Of a stretch of DNA of 64,000 bases, positions 54,049 through 64,000 are shown piece by piece. The translations under genes were made by a program, and so were the position numbers. Where the stretch lies: positions 5,557,919 to 5,621,918 of the forward strand of contig CP154954.1 in assembly GCA_039621445.1 (NCBI GenBank). The letters run 5' to 3'. Positions within the stretch are counted from its first letter, which is position 1; the number at the start of each line of letters is the position of its first letter. The notes under the pieces are model-generated. The model did not search any database, was not told the DNA's origin, and worked only from the letters and a program-made list of their open reading frames with translations. Source of the DNA: Euglena gracilis (taxonomy: Eukaryota; Euglenida; Euglenophyceae; Euglenales).

Positions 54049-55125
54049 GCTCTAAGGTGAGCCATAAGGCCCTGTCCAAGGCTCTACGGTGAGCCTAATG
54101 GGAAGGCAAAGTGCTGTTTTTAAAATTCAAAAACCCGATTTGCACGTCCGTGTGGGTGTGAGTGCACGCACACACGCATGAGCGTGTAAAGGAGAGAATG
54201 TACAAATGCAAGGATTTGCAAGGAGAATAAAAAAAAAAAAAAAAGGCCCCGCAAGGGGGCCGGGGCCACCTCAGTATATTCGCCGCCGCATTGCTGTTGT
54301 ACTCGCCCCACTGCATGCTGCACTTATTTGTACTGTACTCCCCCACTGCGCTTTATTTTGTCACCGCGTATATACCCCACTGCGCCTATATTTGCCGTCC
54401 TCTCTCTCTCTCTCTCCGGTGTTGTTGTAGGTTCGGAGATTGATTCTTTGAGATGATGGGTTACATTGTGTTTGGGTGTCCTTGGTCACATAATGAGCCC
54501 CCCTACGGTTTGACAAAAAATCCCCCCGGCCCGAGGAGGGGGGGGGGCACTTGGATTTTTAAAATCCCCCCGGCCCGAGGAGGTGGGGGGGCGCTTGATT
54601 TTTTGACAAAAATCCCCCCGGCCCGAGGAGGGGGGGGGGGCGCTCGATTTTTTGAAAAAAACCCCCCCGGCCGGGGGGGGGGGGGGGGGGGGCGCTAGAT
54701 TTTTTGACAAAAATCCCCCCGGCCCGAGGAGGGGGGGGGGGCGCTTGATTTTTTGACAAAAATACCCCCGGCCCGAGGAGGGGGGGGGGGCGCTCGATTT
54801 TTTGACAAAAATCCCCCCGGCCCGAGGAGGGGGGGGGGCGCTCGATTTTTTGACAAAAAAACCCTCATACCACCCGTGAGAAGCGGGGGGGGGGGGCAGC
54901 CAAATATTCATTGCTTGGTGAACCGAGTTTTTCCCAAAGGTTCGAAGGCACTTGAAAGCCATAGTCCCTGAATTTTGTTTCCCATTTGTTGAATCAAGGA
55001 AGAATGGGTGTGGGACATAGGCTTTGGATGAAAGAGTGCCGAATGGAGGATTTCCCCCCCATTGTTGAGGAACGGGGGGGGGGGGGCGAGTTTTTGGTGT
55101 CCGACCAAGGTCGCAAGGGAGGGGG
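54049..55125 (+). other. B2 3' untranslated region with G-rich tandem array and polypurine tract
   Basis: No gene. The G-rich array at 54517-54860 has more units than in B1, and one unit has a G run of about 20. An A run of about 14 lies at 54230. Purine tract AAGGGAGGGGG at 55115-55125. The minus strand is open as Pro/Gly-rich frames here only because of the repeat composition. Confidence 0.8.
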
Positions 55126-55953
55126 TGTCGGCCGCCGGCTTTCGCCGGCAGCCAAAAATTGCCAGAAAGCGCAAATTCCAAAGTCGCGGGTAACAGCCAA
55201 TCAGTTAAAAAAACCCGCGACTTAAATTGGAAGCGGGTCAAATTACTTTGCGCTTTCAAATTCTTTTTTTTCACAGAACTTGAGGGGTTTTCCCCATTTT
55301 TTGGCAAAGAAGAAATACATTGAATTGGATTTGATCAATCACATTGTTGAATTGGAATTGGCAGTTACATTGTTGGTCATTGCATTGTTGGTGGAGTCAT
55401 TGAAGGCAATTTGGTATTGAAATCAAGAAGGAGAACCTACAACACCACCCTCACCGCCACTTCTATTCCCTATACCCCTCTTCCTTGCCCCAGGTTGTTT
55501 TTTTCATTACATTCAGTCACTCTCACAGATTTCAAACAGTGTGATTGCTTCTCCAGTGGGTTGGGATTCATTTCAGCTTCAGTGGGTTGGTTTGTGGGTT
55601 GGTTTGTGCAAGGGAGTGTGAGAGTGAGAAAGAGAGAAAAGTGAGATTTCAGAAAGAAAAGTTCGATTTCATTGCAAATGGCAGATTTTTCGGTGTTCAC
55701 CAAATTTTCAGAAAACATTGAAAAAACGATCCTACGCGCCGGCTGGGGTTGGGGAAACCACCTGGGTGAAAAAATGGGGGTTGGCTTGAGCCCACCAATT
55801 CCCCGAGAAAGCGCAGGCCCCACCCCGGAAACACCCACCCCCCTGCTGTCGGTGGTTATCCACGACGGCGAGGACCCCCCGGGCCCTCGGCCCACCGGGA
55901 CTCGCCGGTCGCGGGGGCGACCGGCGGCGCACAGGGGGTGGGGCCGGTGAACA
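55126..55953 (+). repeat. Family-B LTR3
   Basis: 828 bp, TGTCGG...TGAACA, most similar to LTR1. Followed by ATGG (55954-55957), the right target duplication. Confidence 0.9.
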
Positions 55954-55957
55954 ATGG
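55954..55957. repeat. Target-site duplication ATGG, right
   Basis: Same four bases as 32554-32557. Confidence 0.75.
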
Positions 55958-58900
55958 TCGTGGGGGTATCTCCTCCACTTCCATGTCGACATCCGGTCTA
56001 GGAGGTTGATCCTCCACAACCGCTGGCGCAGGTACTACGGGAGGTTGATCCTCCGCTGTAGCTGGTGCGACAGATGGCTCTGTCGGCTGGGGTTCATCCC
56101 CTGAAGATGGTTGCACTGCTGCCGGAGATGGGGGTGCGGGGACACCGACATCTGGTGTCTCCACGACCTCGGCGGCGGAGCTTGATGCTACGCCTCCACC
56201 TCGTGGCGTTAGTGCAGCAGCCACGGCAGTAATGCCGGTGACGACGGCGCCGAGCACACGGCCTTCTAATGAGGTGCGTGCTGCGGGGCTGGTAGGTTCT
56301 TCGAGGATATCCTCGACGACCATACCAGTCACCTCGGCTGGAGGCTCAGCCGTTGGAACAGGCGTAGCAGCCCCAGGTATATCCCCTGCGGGTGCTTCGT
56401 CTGGCCTAGGCTGTGCCAGAGTAGGCAGAGCAGCGTAGAGGATATCCTCCACGTTCTCACCTACCTCCTCAGGAAGTTCCTGGTCTCCACCTACCGGTGG
56501 ACAGACGGAAGCCGCCGCGGGAGCCGGGGAAACCGATCATTCTCCTGCCGCTCGAGGGGCAGAGACGAAGGATACAGCCGTTCCTGTCGGAGACGGCGGC
56601 GCTGCCTCTAGAATGGTGACGGAGGGGCTGCGGTCGCGTACCTCCCGCCGCGGAATCGCGGTGGTGGAAGCGACTGACGCCTCCCGTCTCCTTCGCGCCA
56701 GAGGTTCATCCTCTGGGGCGATGAAGGCGCGCAGATCCTCGGGCGAACGAGGACCGTCGGGGTGCCATCGACATCCCTGAGCGTCCGCCAGCCTGTAAAA
56801 TGCCAGCGTACTGCTGCTGGCGCTGTTGGGCCAGGGTGGCGGCCATGATGGCTGCACCCAGGCGTTGGCAGGCCTGTTCGCGCCCAGGAAGCTGCGGTAA
56901 CGCGTGTCTTCCCAGACCTCGAAAAGCCCTCCTCGAACTCCTGAACGCATGCCAGAATCGGCATACGCTGTTCGAGGATGGCCTTCGGGTGACACATCAG
57001 CGGAAGGAATACCTCCCGGTTGAGGGTACCGCCAAACTGCCGCCGCAAATGTTCCTCCAGGCTGCTATCAGCCAGGTGCCAGTTGGGGCGCAGGTGGCCG
57101 AGAATCTGACGACGAGGACCCTCGATGGCGTCACCGTAATCCGGTGGCAGGCTTTCCATTCCAGGCCTATCGTCCTGGGGATCACGGAGATGTATATACA
57201 CCTCCATGACTTAGGTGGTCCAGGCTCGCCACCAGAACTGCTGCAGCATAAAAATACGCTGCTTGTGGACGCGGCGACTTCTGCCCCGGACATCCGGGGC
57301 GTCGCGGCACACACGCATAAGCATGTGGCGTCCCATCTCCAGGCCCGGGTTATCCCGAGGCGGTGGAGGACTTCCGGGCACGCCGAATCCCCAGAAGTCG
57401 ACAGGAAATTCCTGCCGGCAGTACTTACAGCAGAGGTCATACCTCTGCGGGTAAGCCAGGGAAACGCGCTTAACGCGGAAGGTGGAGCCGTAATGGTTCA
57501 CCAGCCACACCTGGAGGTTGTTGCACCACAACACCTCGATCAGGCGTTCGACGCCGGGATGTAGTGGGTAGAATTCCCACTGCACGCCGAGGGGTCCGAC
57601 TGTATGAATACAATCGAAGTAGGCCTTCAGCCTCCGGGCCAACACATGCTGGTCCCGTAATCCCAACTGGTGCAGGTAACTGCGACCAGTGGAATCGCTG
57701 AAGAGACCCCAGTTCTGGCAGGGGTATCCCAGCCAAAACCAGAGCTCCCAGAAACCCGGCTGGGCATCCAGCAAGGGTCTGCCACCTTCACCTTCGAAGC
57801 CGTACAGATCTTTTCCGTAAGGGAATAGTCTGACTCGGTTCTCGGTGTGGCGTAATACCACATCGATGACTGCCTGTGGAGGAGTGACGGGGCGGTTTCC
57901 TGCAACATGGTAATCATGCTGCATTCGCCAGCCTTCGTCCTCCAGCTCCTCCTTGAACCTGAGCATATGCTCAAAGTCCGAGAGGACTTCTGCTGGTTCC
58001 TCTTCTTCCTCACGTGCTGTTCCCTTACCTTTACCCTCACCCTTCCCTTTGCCGGCCACGCCTTTGCCTTCTCCCTTGCCTTTGCCCTCGGCCCTGCCTG
58101 TGTCCTTTCCCGTCTGGCGAATACCAGAGGGTCGGGCGCTCGGTGCCGCAGGAGTCGGTTCGGTTCCTTCCCATTCCATCTCTGGGGAGGGACCTGGCCG
58201 CTCCGCTGCACGTCGCGGTGATGGCGTGGCTGGGCGTTGGCTAGGAGTCTGGCGTGGGCTTGGCTTCGACGCAGGGGGTCGCGGCTCCTTCCATACCGGA
58301 GGGATTGGCGGTGGCATTGCGGCAACAGGACGGCTCATCGCCACCTGTGCCTCCGGTGGTCGTCCAGCCGGGGTATCCTGGCTGGCTTCCACCTGCATTG
58401 CCACACCGCCGTCCGCGTCCCGTGGGCTGGGTCGCCTGGGTTGTGTGGAAAGGTTCTCCGTAGTCCTGTCGCGCTTCAGGGTGGCAGGTAATGCTGCCAC
58501 ACCTGCCGGGGGCTCACCGGGTAATACCGGGGTTGCCACCCGCAGCTGCGGCTGGTACGGATGTTAGGGGGTGTATCCACGGCCCTGAAGGGCAGCCAGA
58601 GAGGAGTAATACCTCGTCCGGTGCTCTTCAGACGCGAATACTGGCTCCTGCAGGAAGTGCCGAGCAAGCTCATCCTGCTCGGTTCCCGGAGGTGCCATGT
58701 GATAGTAGGGAGTCTCCTGCCGACGGGGGATATCCCCAGTCTGGACAGGAGCTGCACTGGGCGGTCGGGCTGCCTCACGGTGGGGAGGTTCATCCACCAC
58801 CACTATGGGCTCCGCCTGCCGCCGTGGCTCAACGCCAGGGGCAGGGGCGACCGGTGATGCCTGTGACATGTGTTGGACGTATGCCTCAGGGGGCACGTCC

Positions 58901-59640
58901 GACTGTCCGGCCGGGAGCACGCGTGCGCCGCGCGGGTAATCCGCGTGCGTCGCGTACCGCGAGACAAATTGCTCCGCTGGCGACTCGCGCGGCGGCATTC
59001 GCTGCGGCGAGAGCGGGCGAGCAAAAATTCTCGTCATCCCAGGTGGGACATGCACAGCCTCACCTACCGGTGGGGGCGTGTGCTCACGCATGTGCACGGT
59101 GTGGGATCCCACCGGCGTCTGCGTTTGCAGCATGGGCGGCACATACACGCCCAGGTCCATCATTGTCTCGCCAGGCTCGAATCAGGAATCGGATGCCGAC
59201 GAGAAATACCGTCTCCCCGTCATCAGGGCTTGACCACAGGGACACCACTGAGCCACCGGGGTGTTGGCTACCACCAACAACTCAGCACAGTACGCATCCC
59301 AAAGGGCTTGCATAAAGGGCTCCGTTGGGGGGTGTGCGCACATACGCATCGCCCGCTCCAACGTCTCCGTAGTGCGGAAGATCATCTCTCCCGCATACGG
59401 GGGCAGGCGCGATCTGCGCTGCGCTGGTGGCTGAGGTGCCGGCTGCTGGACGGCAGATGGATCTGGTACCGCATATGCTGACCGGCTGCTGGTAGCCGCG
59501 GCGAATACCGGGGCTGAAACCCTCTCAGCATGTGGGGCACCCGAAATCGGGGCCTCAGCATACTGAGGGTACTGGGGGTATGGCGCGCCAGAAGGCTGCG
59601 GCCATGGTGGACCTGGTCCAGGTCCGCGCCCAGGCAGCAT
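55958..59640 (-). pseudogene. Proline-rich env-position protein, 5' part of copy D
   Basis: From the ATG at 59640 one minus-strand frame persists to about 56930 with stops only at 59182, 58564 and 57211. It then shifts by one and continues to 55958 with one stop at 56537. The N-terminus is Pro-rich with a CPCGQ box. The middle (58539-57211) has a basic, Lys/Gly-rich linker and then the conserved core LYGFEGEGGRP, QPGFWELWFWLGYPCQNW, CKYCRQEFPVDFWGFG, QFWWRAW. An acidic Pro/Val-rich tail precedes the B insertion. The same core is in copy E (6560-5800). It starts about 200 bp after the stop of the chromodomain pol (59837) on the same strand. Function unknown. Confidence 0.65.
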
Positions 59641-59836
59641 GATGCTACCCGAACGACGACGACAACCAAGGGTAACCTTGTTGTCAGTCGCTGTGAGTGC
59701 TGGTGCACTGAAAAAAAGTAGGCTTCTATCTTAATTAAAAACTCTGCGAGAAAGATAGAGAAAGAAGGAAGTGCAGGGGGGGTATAAACGCGAAACATTC
59801 ACATAAAACACACGCATTCTCCAAAACGAAATCGTT
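59641..59836 (-). other. Spacer between pol and env-position gene
   Basis: 196 bp, A/T-richer than its surroundings, with no ORF and no LTR features, consistent with an intergenic spacer inside one element. Confidence 0.5.
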
Positions 59837-61145
59837 TCAGAAAGTGTTTATGTTTATGTCTATGTGATTGCGCTTGTTCCACAGCTTCCAATCCTGCTGG
59901 ATATATCCAACAAAACTGGATGCTGGCTCCCAAGTGTCCTCCTCTGGCCCATACCCTTTCCAACGAACTTTCCAGTAGTGCACACCCCTGTCGACCTTGT
60001 GGTCTATTATCCTATCGACCACAAAATCGTCCGTTTCAGGTAATCTGGAACGGGGCTTGAAATATAGGCAGGGGATAGCTTTTCCGTCTGAGGGGCTTAG
60101 GTACGGTTTGAAGTCGTCCATATGGACGTCCTCAATCCCGTTGGGCAAGGCAACTTTATATCGCCCGCTACTACCTAACCTCTCCAATATTTCGCATGGG
60201 CCGAGCCAAAGAGGATCTAGCTTGGAAGATTGCATGCGGGTGCGGTTATTCCGTACCCACACGCGGTCACCTGGACTATACACAGGTGTGTTTAAGTTTT
60301 GTAAAAACGATTTCCGTTTGTTGGAATGAATTTCTGTGTTACGTGATTGGACTGCAGAGCGGAGTGATTCCACTTCTGCAAACCACGTTTCACAGCTGAC
60401 GCTACTTCGGGCATGTCTCTCCGAGGGGATATCCCCTATGGCCGGAGGGTCTCGTCCGAAAACAATTTTGTACGGTGAGTGTGGTAATACCAACCCTGGC
60501 AAGGTACTGATGTAAAACAAACACCAGTGAAGAACGGATAAACAATTCTTACCCGAGTCAGCCAGTGAAAGGCGAAGCATATTGACAACGGATTTCACGG
60601 CTGCCTCGGCTCTATCATTGCCTTTTGGGCGGTATATAATGGAAAAATGCTGCTCAATGCCGAGTAAACCGCACAAAGTTGTGAAAAACCGCGAAGAGAT
60701 CAAGTGATCTTGATCACTCACGATTTCGTTCGGTAAACCCATTAAGCAGATACAACAAAAACGTAACCGTAAATTTTGTCATCTGATCCTTTGCAAGGTT
60801 CAAGTTCGAGAAAATACATGCAGAGGGACGTAAAAATGTCTGGTGGTACGGGGAAAAAGTCCATCGTACCAGGGGGGGTACCTCTGCGCGGTTTCACAGC
60901 CTGACAAATTTGGCACCGTTGCGAAATTCGCAAACAGCGCGAATATAAATCTTTTACACTCAGGGTTGTGCAACATCTGCGACCCACTCGTGAAAGAAGT
61001 TTGGGGGCCCCAGGGTGACCATGGTTGTGATAGCTGAAAATCACATCATCAACCAGGTCTTGGGGTATACAATATTTATAACCAGAATCATTCCGGAAAA
61101 TAAGCCGCAATGGTGATAGAGAGTAATTCTCTATAGATTCACCAT
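59837..61145 (-). pseudogene. Element C/D pol: integrase and chromodomain
   Basis: Frame pieces 61110-60742 and 60742-59837. The zinc region has YHNHGHPGAPK and CQICQ. The first catalytic Asp is replaced by Tyr (MYFLELEPC where MDFLELP-like is expected). The second Asp ([12 protein letters not shown]) and the Glu (DRAEAAVKS) are kept. A GPY-type region ([14 protein letters not shown]) and a textbook chromodomain end the protein ([28 protein letters not shown]). Frame shifts near 61145 and 60745. This pol belongs to a different lineage from A and B by sequence. Confidence 0.85.
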
Positions 61146-62773
61146 TTACGAAGTTTATTCACAATGGTACTATATATAGGGTCACGCGAATAATCCCATT
61201 CGCGGAAAAATAGGGGGGTAGGAGTTTCCGTACGCGTAATGCGACGGGGTCCGGCAGTGCGTCCACGCCGGCGCCTTCCACGCAATGGTGAAATGGCGAT
61301 GCTGCGATATACCCGGGAAACGGGTAGTGAATCGAGCATGTTGTCCGCAGCGTCGGATCGACGTGCGAACTGGTCAGCCTCATGGCTGCCATGAAAAGTC
61401 GCATCACCCTCATCCGGGTTCCCAGGATAATACCAGGGGGCTCGGCTGAGAGGATTCGCAACTTTTTGCGTGTGACCTGGGGTATAGATAACCACCAGGT
61501 TAAACTGGCTCAAGAACTCATGCCATCGGCATCTTCTGCCCACTGATGACATGGCCTTGTTCAGGTCCTCGGTATACCAGTGTTGAAGGCTCTCATGATC
61601 CGTCAACACAAGTATCTGGACCAAGCTGCTGGCTATCCAGCTGCGGAATTGCTGGAGAATAAGCACAATGGCATATGTCTCCTTTTCGCGAATGCTCCAT
61701 TTAACCTGTCCTTTCCCGTTGTCGCCCTGTAGCTTCCTGCTGAAGAAAGCCACAGGTCGGAGGTCATTCGCCGCATTATGCAGGCTAAGAACCCCGCCAA
61801 CAGCGTAATCGCTGCTGTCGACTTCCAGGACATACAGCTTGTATGGATCCGCGATATCGAGAACCACGTTCTCGAGCAGCAAGTCCTTGATTTTATTCAA
61901 GGCCTCGCACATTTGGTCATCCCAAATGACTTTTGCGTTATCGGGTGTCCGATTTTTGAGTTGTCGGGTTAGGGGTACCCCGATTTTCGTGAAATCTTTC
62001 GTGTAAATCGCGTAATATTGGGCTAATCCCAAAAATACCTTTAAATGCGTTAAGGTCTTAATGACCTCAGGAGTCCATTTCTTAATGGCCTCCATCTTAC
62101 TGGGTGCGGCTTTACGCTGCCCGTTGCTCAGGATATGCCTGCAAAACTTAATAATTTTGCGGAACAGGTACATTTTGGAACCCTTCACAAAAAGCACATG
62201 CTTTTGGAACGCGGATAATACCGCCCGCACATCGCGATAATGCGGTTCGAGGATATCCTCGCCCGATTTCGCGGATGGCGGTTGGGTTCCCACCAGTACA
62301 TCATCGATGTACACCAGAGCAAACGGTAAATCGCGCAAAACCCACTGGATCATGCGTTGAAACATGGCTGGGCCATTCTTAACACCCATGGGGAGTACCG
62401 TCCGTTGGTACACACCCTTGGATGTCACGAATGCCGTGTACGGTTGCGAATCAGGATGCAAATGCATCTGATGGAAACCGTCTTCCAGATCAAAGATTGA
62501 CCACAACCGGTTATCCGATTGTCTGGTGATCAAATCCTCGATCACCGGTAACGGGAAGGGGTCATCCTTCGTTTGTGAGTTCAGGTACCGGTAATCCAGC
62601 ACTAGTCTCCACTTCTTCTGACCAGACTGGTCAGCTGGTTTGGGCACCACAAAAGCTTGTGATGTCCACTCGCTCTTGGAAGGGATAATCCACTTCCGCT
62701 GGATGAGCTTCTCAATCATCTCGTTGAGAGCTTGTTCGCGTTCACCCGAACAACGGAAGAATTTCCGGTGCAT
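61139..62773 (-). CDS. Element C/D pol: reverse transcriptase and RNase H
   Basis: 544 codons open. RT has WRLVLDYRYLNSQT, SIFDLEDGFHQMHL and YIDDVLVG. RNase H has LEVDSSDYAVGGVLS, REKETYAIVLILQQF and LTDHESLQHW, but the last motif reads VANPLSRA, so the final acidic residue of DALSR is Asn. It is in the same frame as the methyltransferase-like piece upstream, separated by a TAA at 62849-62851. The first residues HRKFFRCSGEREQALNEMI are the usual RT entry. It is likely part of a longer polyprotein. Confidence 0.88.
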   Translation of the reverse strand: MHRKFFRCSGEREQALNEMIEKLIQRKWIIPSKSEWTSQAFVVPKPADQSGQKKWRLVLDYRYLNSQTKDDPFPLPVIEDLITRQSDNRLWSIFDLEDGFHQMHLHPDSQPYTAFVTSKGVYQRTVLPMGVKNGPAMFQRMIQWVLRDLPFALVYIDDVLVGTQPPSAKSGEDILEPHYRDVRAVLSAFQKHVLFVKGSKMYLFRKIIKFCRHILSNGQRKAAPSKMEAIKKWTPEVIKTLTHLKVFLGLAQYYAIYTKDFTKIGVPLTRQLKNRTPDNAKVIWDDQMCEALNKIKDLLLENVVLDIADPYKLYVLEVDSSDYAVGGVLSLHNAANDLRPVAFFSRKLQGDNGKGQVKWSIREKETYAIVLILQQFRSWIASSLVQILVLTDHESLQHWYTEDLNKAMSSVGRRCRWHEFLSQFNLVVIYTPGHTQKVANPLSRAPWYYPGNPDEGDATFHGSHEADQFARRSDAADNMLDSLPVSRVYRSIAISPLRGRRRRGRTAGPRRITRTETPTPLFFREWDYSRDPIYSTIVNKLRKW

Positions 62774-64000
62774 GGGTTTAGCGCCATCCTTGAGCTCGAT
62801 TTTGCAAACACCGAACGGGCCGTGAATCGCGGGGTCGATGTCGCAGGCTTAAACTGGGTTATCCAGTACACCATGGAATTCGCGAGTAATTCGCGAACAA
62901 TAGTCAGCAGACTTGGGGTGTTGGTCCGCACTCTCAATGACCGCAGAAATCTGCGTTGAGGGTGTGGCCTCCCCATTGGTACCAAGGTATCTTGGCACAC
63001 GCAAATCGGATATTCCGAATGCGTCAAAGAAACAAATGCGAAAAATGATTTCTTTAACAGGTGGTAATAATAAACCACAAAAATCCTCAAATAGTGGTAC
63101 ATCAGCGGGTAAATCCCACCAATGAAAACACACATAGGACAATTGGTGAAACCAATCCGCATTCGGATTGACGGGTATGAGGAGAGCTCCTCGCGCTTCA
63201 TCGCGGAGGATTTTCTCCACCACATCCGGGATAAGTTTTGGGGGAGGGTGCATCCAGAGCACCGTATCACCCCAAAATTTAGCAAATGCGTTGGAATGTC
63301 GCGACCAATATCGCGACAAGCGCGCATGCGCTGTTGATGAAAACGCATCAATTTCCAACGACAAATCGAAGGAATCAGCCAAAGCCGCGATCTTGGAGAA
63401 CCATTCCTCCAAAATACGGTATTGGCCAAAATTAAAGGCGTTCCATACGCGCATCGCGTATGTGTTGACCTGGTTCGCGGTTGAAGAGGGGTAACGCAAT
63501 TCAGGGATCCGCAAACATAGGTCAAGGGTGTGTCATCCACACTCCCTAGGGGCATTCCCAAGGGTTGATGGGTTGGATGGGTGCATACCCAGTCCATATC
63601 ATGCCAGATGGAGGTGGGGGAGGTGTGTGACACGGATTTCGCGGTCCCAAACAACAAGGCAATACCTCGTTGTTGGAGCACTTGATGTACGGTCGCGCAT
63701 TGCGATCCGCAACCAAGTGTATGGGCGAGCGAAATCGGGATTTGTGTTGGTGTTTGGACTAGACATCCACAATCGAAATCTGGCTGGGCGGAAATTCTCC
63801 TACAGTGCACACATTGGTAGGAAGTGTCGGAGTAGTGGTCCTGGTCGCGCATGTTGGTCTGGTGAGGGTGTGTGTAAAAGTTGGGATGCGCTTTTGAAGC
63901 TGCTGGGGGGTGTACAGATGTATCTGAAAGCGATACATCTGGTGGAAAACGGGGTATTGATGCAGCTGGGCGACTACTCGACACTGTGATCACTTCAGGC
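62774..64000 (-). pseudogene. Element C/D pol start: CxxC domain and adenine-MTase-like domain
   Basis: From the right edge of the window a Ser/Pro/His-rich frame carries YQCVHCRRISAQPDFDCGCLV, as in copy C2. After a shift near 63500 the piece 63514-62849 holds the Dam/DIRS-type domain: LEIDAFSSTAHARLSRYW, LWMHPPPKLIPDVVEKIL, LLIPVNPNADWFH. The catalytic-type box is HPPP rather than N/DPP-aromatic, so catalysis is doubtful. No cytosine-methyltransferase-like domain is found between here and the RT. The element continues beyond 64000, where its gag should lie. Confidence 0.75.

Larger units (their letters stand above)
32558..55953 (+). mobile_element. Tandem family-B chromodomain retrotransposons (LTR-B1-LTR-B2-LTR)
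   Basis: Three LTR copies (32558-33386, 43733-44541, 55126-55953) bracket two internal regions of 10.3 and 10.6 kb in the same orientation. A single ATGG duplication flanks the whole array and none flanks the central LTR. The outer LTRs resemble each other more than either resembles the central one, which lacks a short segment near 44236. Purine tracts precede LTR2 and LTR3 and primer sites follow LTR1 and LTR2. The array interrupts the minus-strand env-position gene of the C/D element. Confidence 0.9.

Noticed and set aside
54486-55307. Long Pro/Gly-rich minus-strand frame of 273 codons
   Set aside because: It is produced by the G-rich tandem array and LTR read on the opposite strand; composition alone explains the lack of stops.
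59182-59640. A host gene for a proline-rich protein
   Set aside because: It is in one frame with the rest of the env-position gene and sits between pol and an LTR-like block, so it belongs to the retroelement.

Overview
This window is a piece of a eukaryotic nuclear genome made almost entirely of nested, mostly decayed LTR retrotransposons. I found no convincing host gene, rRNA, tRNA or CRISPR array. The evidence for a eukaryote is Ty3/gypsy polyproteins (protease, reverse transcriptase, RNase H, integrase, chromodomain), LTRs with TG...CA ends, polypurine tracts, 4-bp target duplications and primer sites resembling the initiator-Met tRNA site. The species cannot be fixed. Retrotransposons carrying cytosine methyltransferases have been reported in dinoflagellates and charophyte algae, so a protist or alga is a reasonable guess, but only a guess.

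I named the families myself. Family B is best preserved. Two copies sit in tandem as LTR-internal-LTR-internal-LTR (32558-55953, + strand) between 4-bp ATGG duplications. A decayed B pol fragment lies at 1-2040 (- strand). B encodes a long coiled-coil Gag, then in one frame a cytosine-C5-methyltransferase-like domain, a DIRS/Dam-type adenine-methyltransferase-like domain, protease, RT, RNase H, integrase and chromodomain. Family A (9654 to about 16897, + strand) has the same modules with the two methyltransferase-like domains in the opposite order. Family C/D (- strand) occurs as several pieces: gag at 16900-18711, gag to protease at 19405-24552, gag at 27465-29605, and a polymerase with only the adenine-type domain at 59837-64000. 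That last piece is followed, in the position env would occupy, by a long proline-rich and cysteine-rich coding region of unknown function (59640-55958, continuing at 32553-30744 beyond the B insertion). A second copy of that region lies at 3250-7855. LTR-like blocks of this family are at 2050-3249, 18959-19330 and 29608-30743. Family H/G consists of small non-autonomous LTR elements (7939-9653, 28155-29087, and a related unit around 25477-27464) encoding repetitive His/Asp/Met-rich, Arg-tailed proteins.

Order of events: the C/D copies came first. An H element then inserted into a C gag (28155-29087), and the paralogous empty site survives at 23671-23674. Another H element inserted in the 5' part of A. 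The B tandem inserted into the env-position gene of the C/D element, whose reading frame is continuous across the target site.

The most interesting biology is a chromodomain retrotransposon lineage that couples two DNA-methyltransferase-like modules to its polymerase, with the order shuffled between families. Also notable are UAG gag-pol junctions with downstream hairpins in two families, and the conserved unknown gene in the env position.
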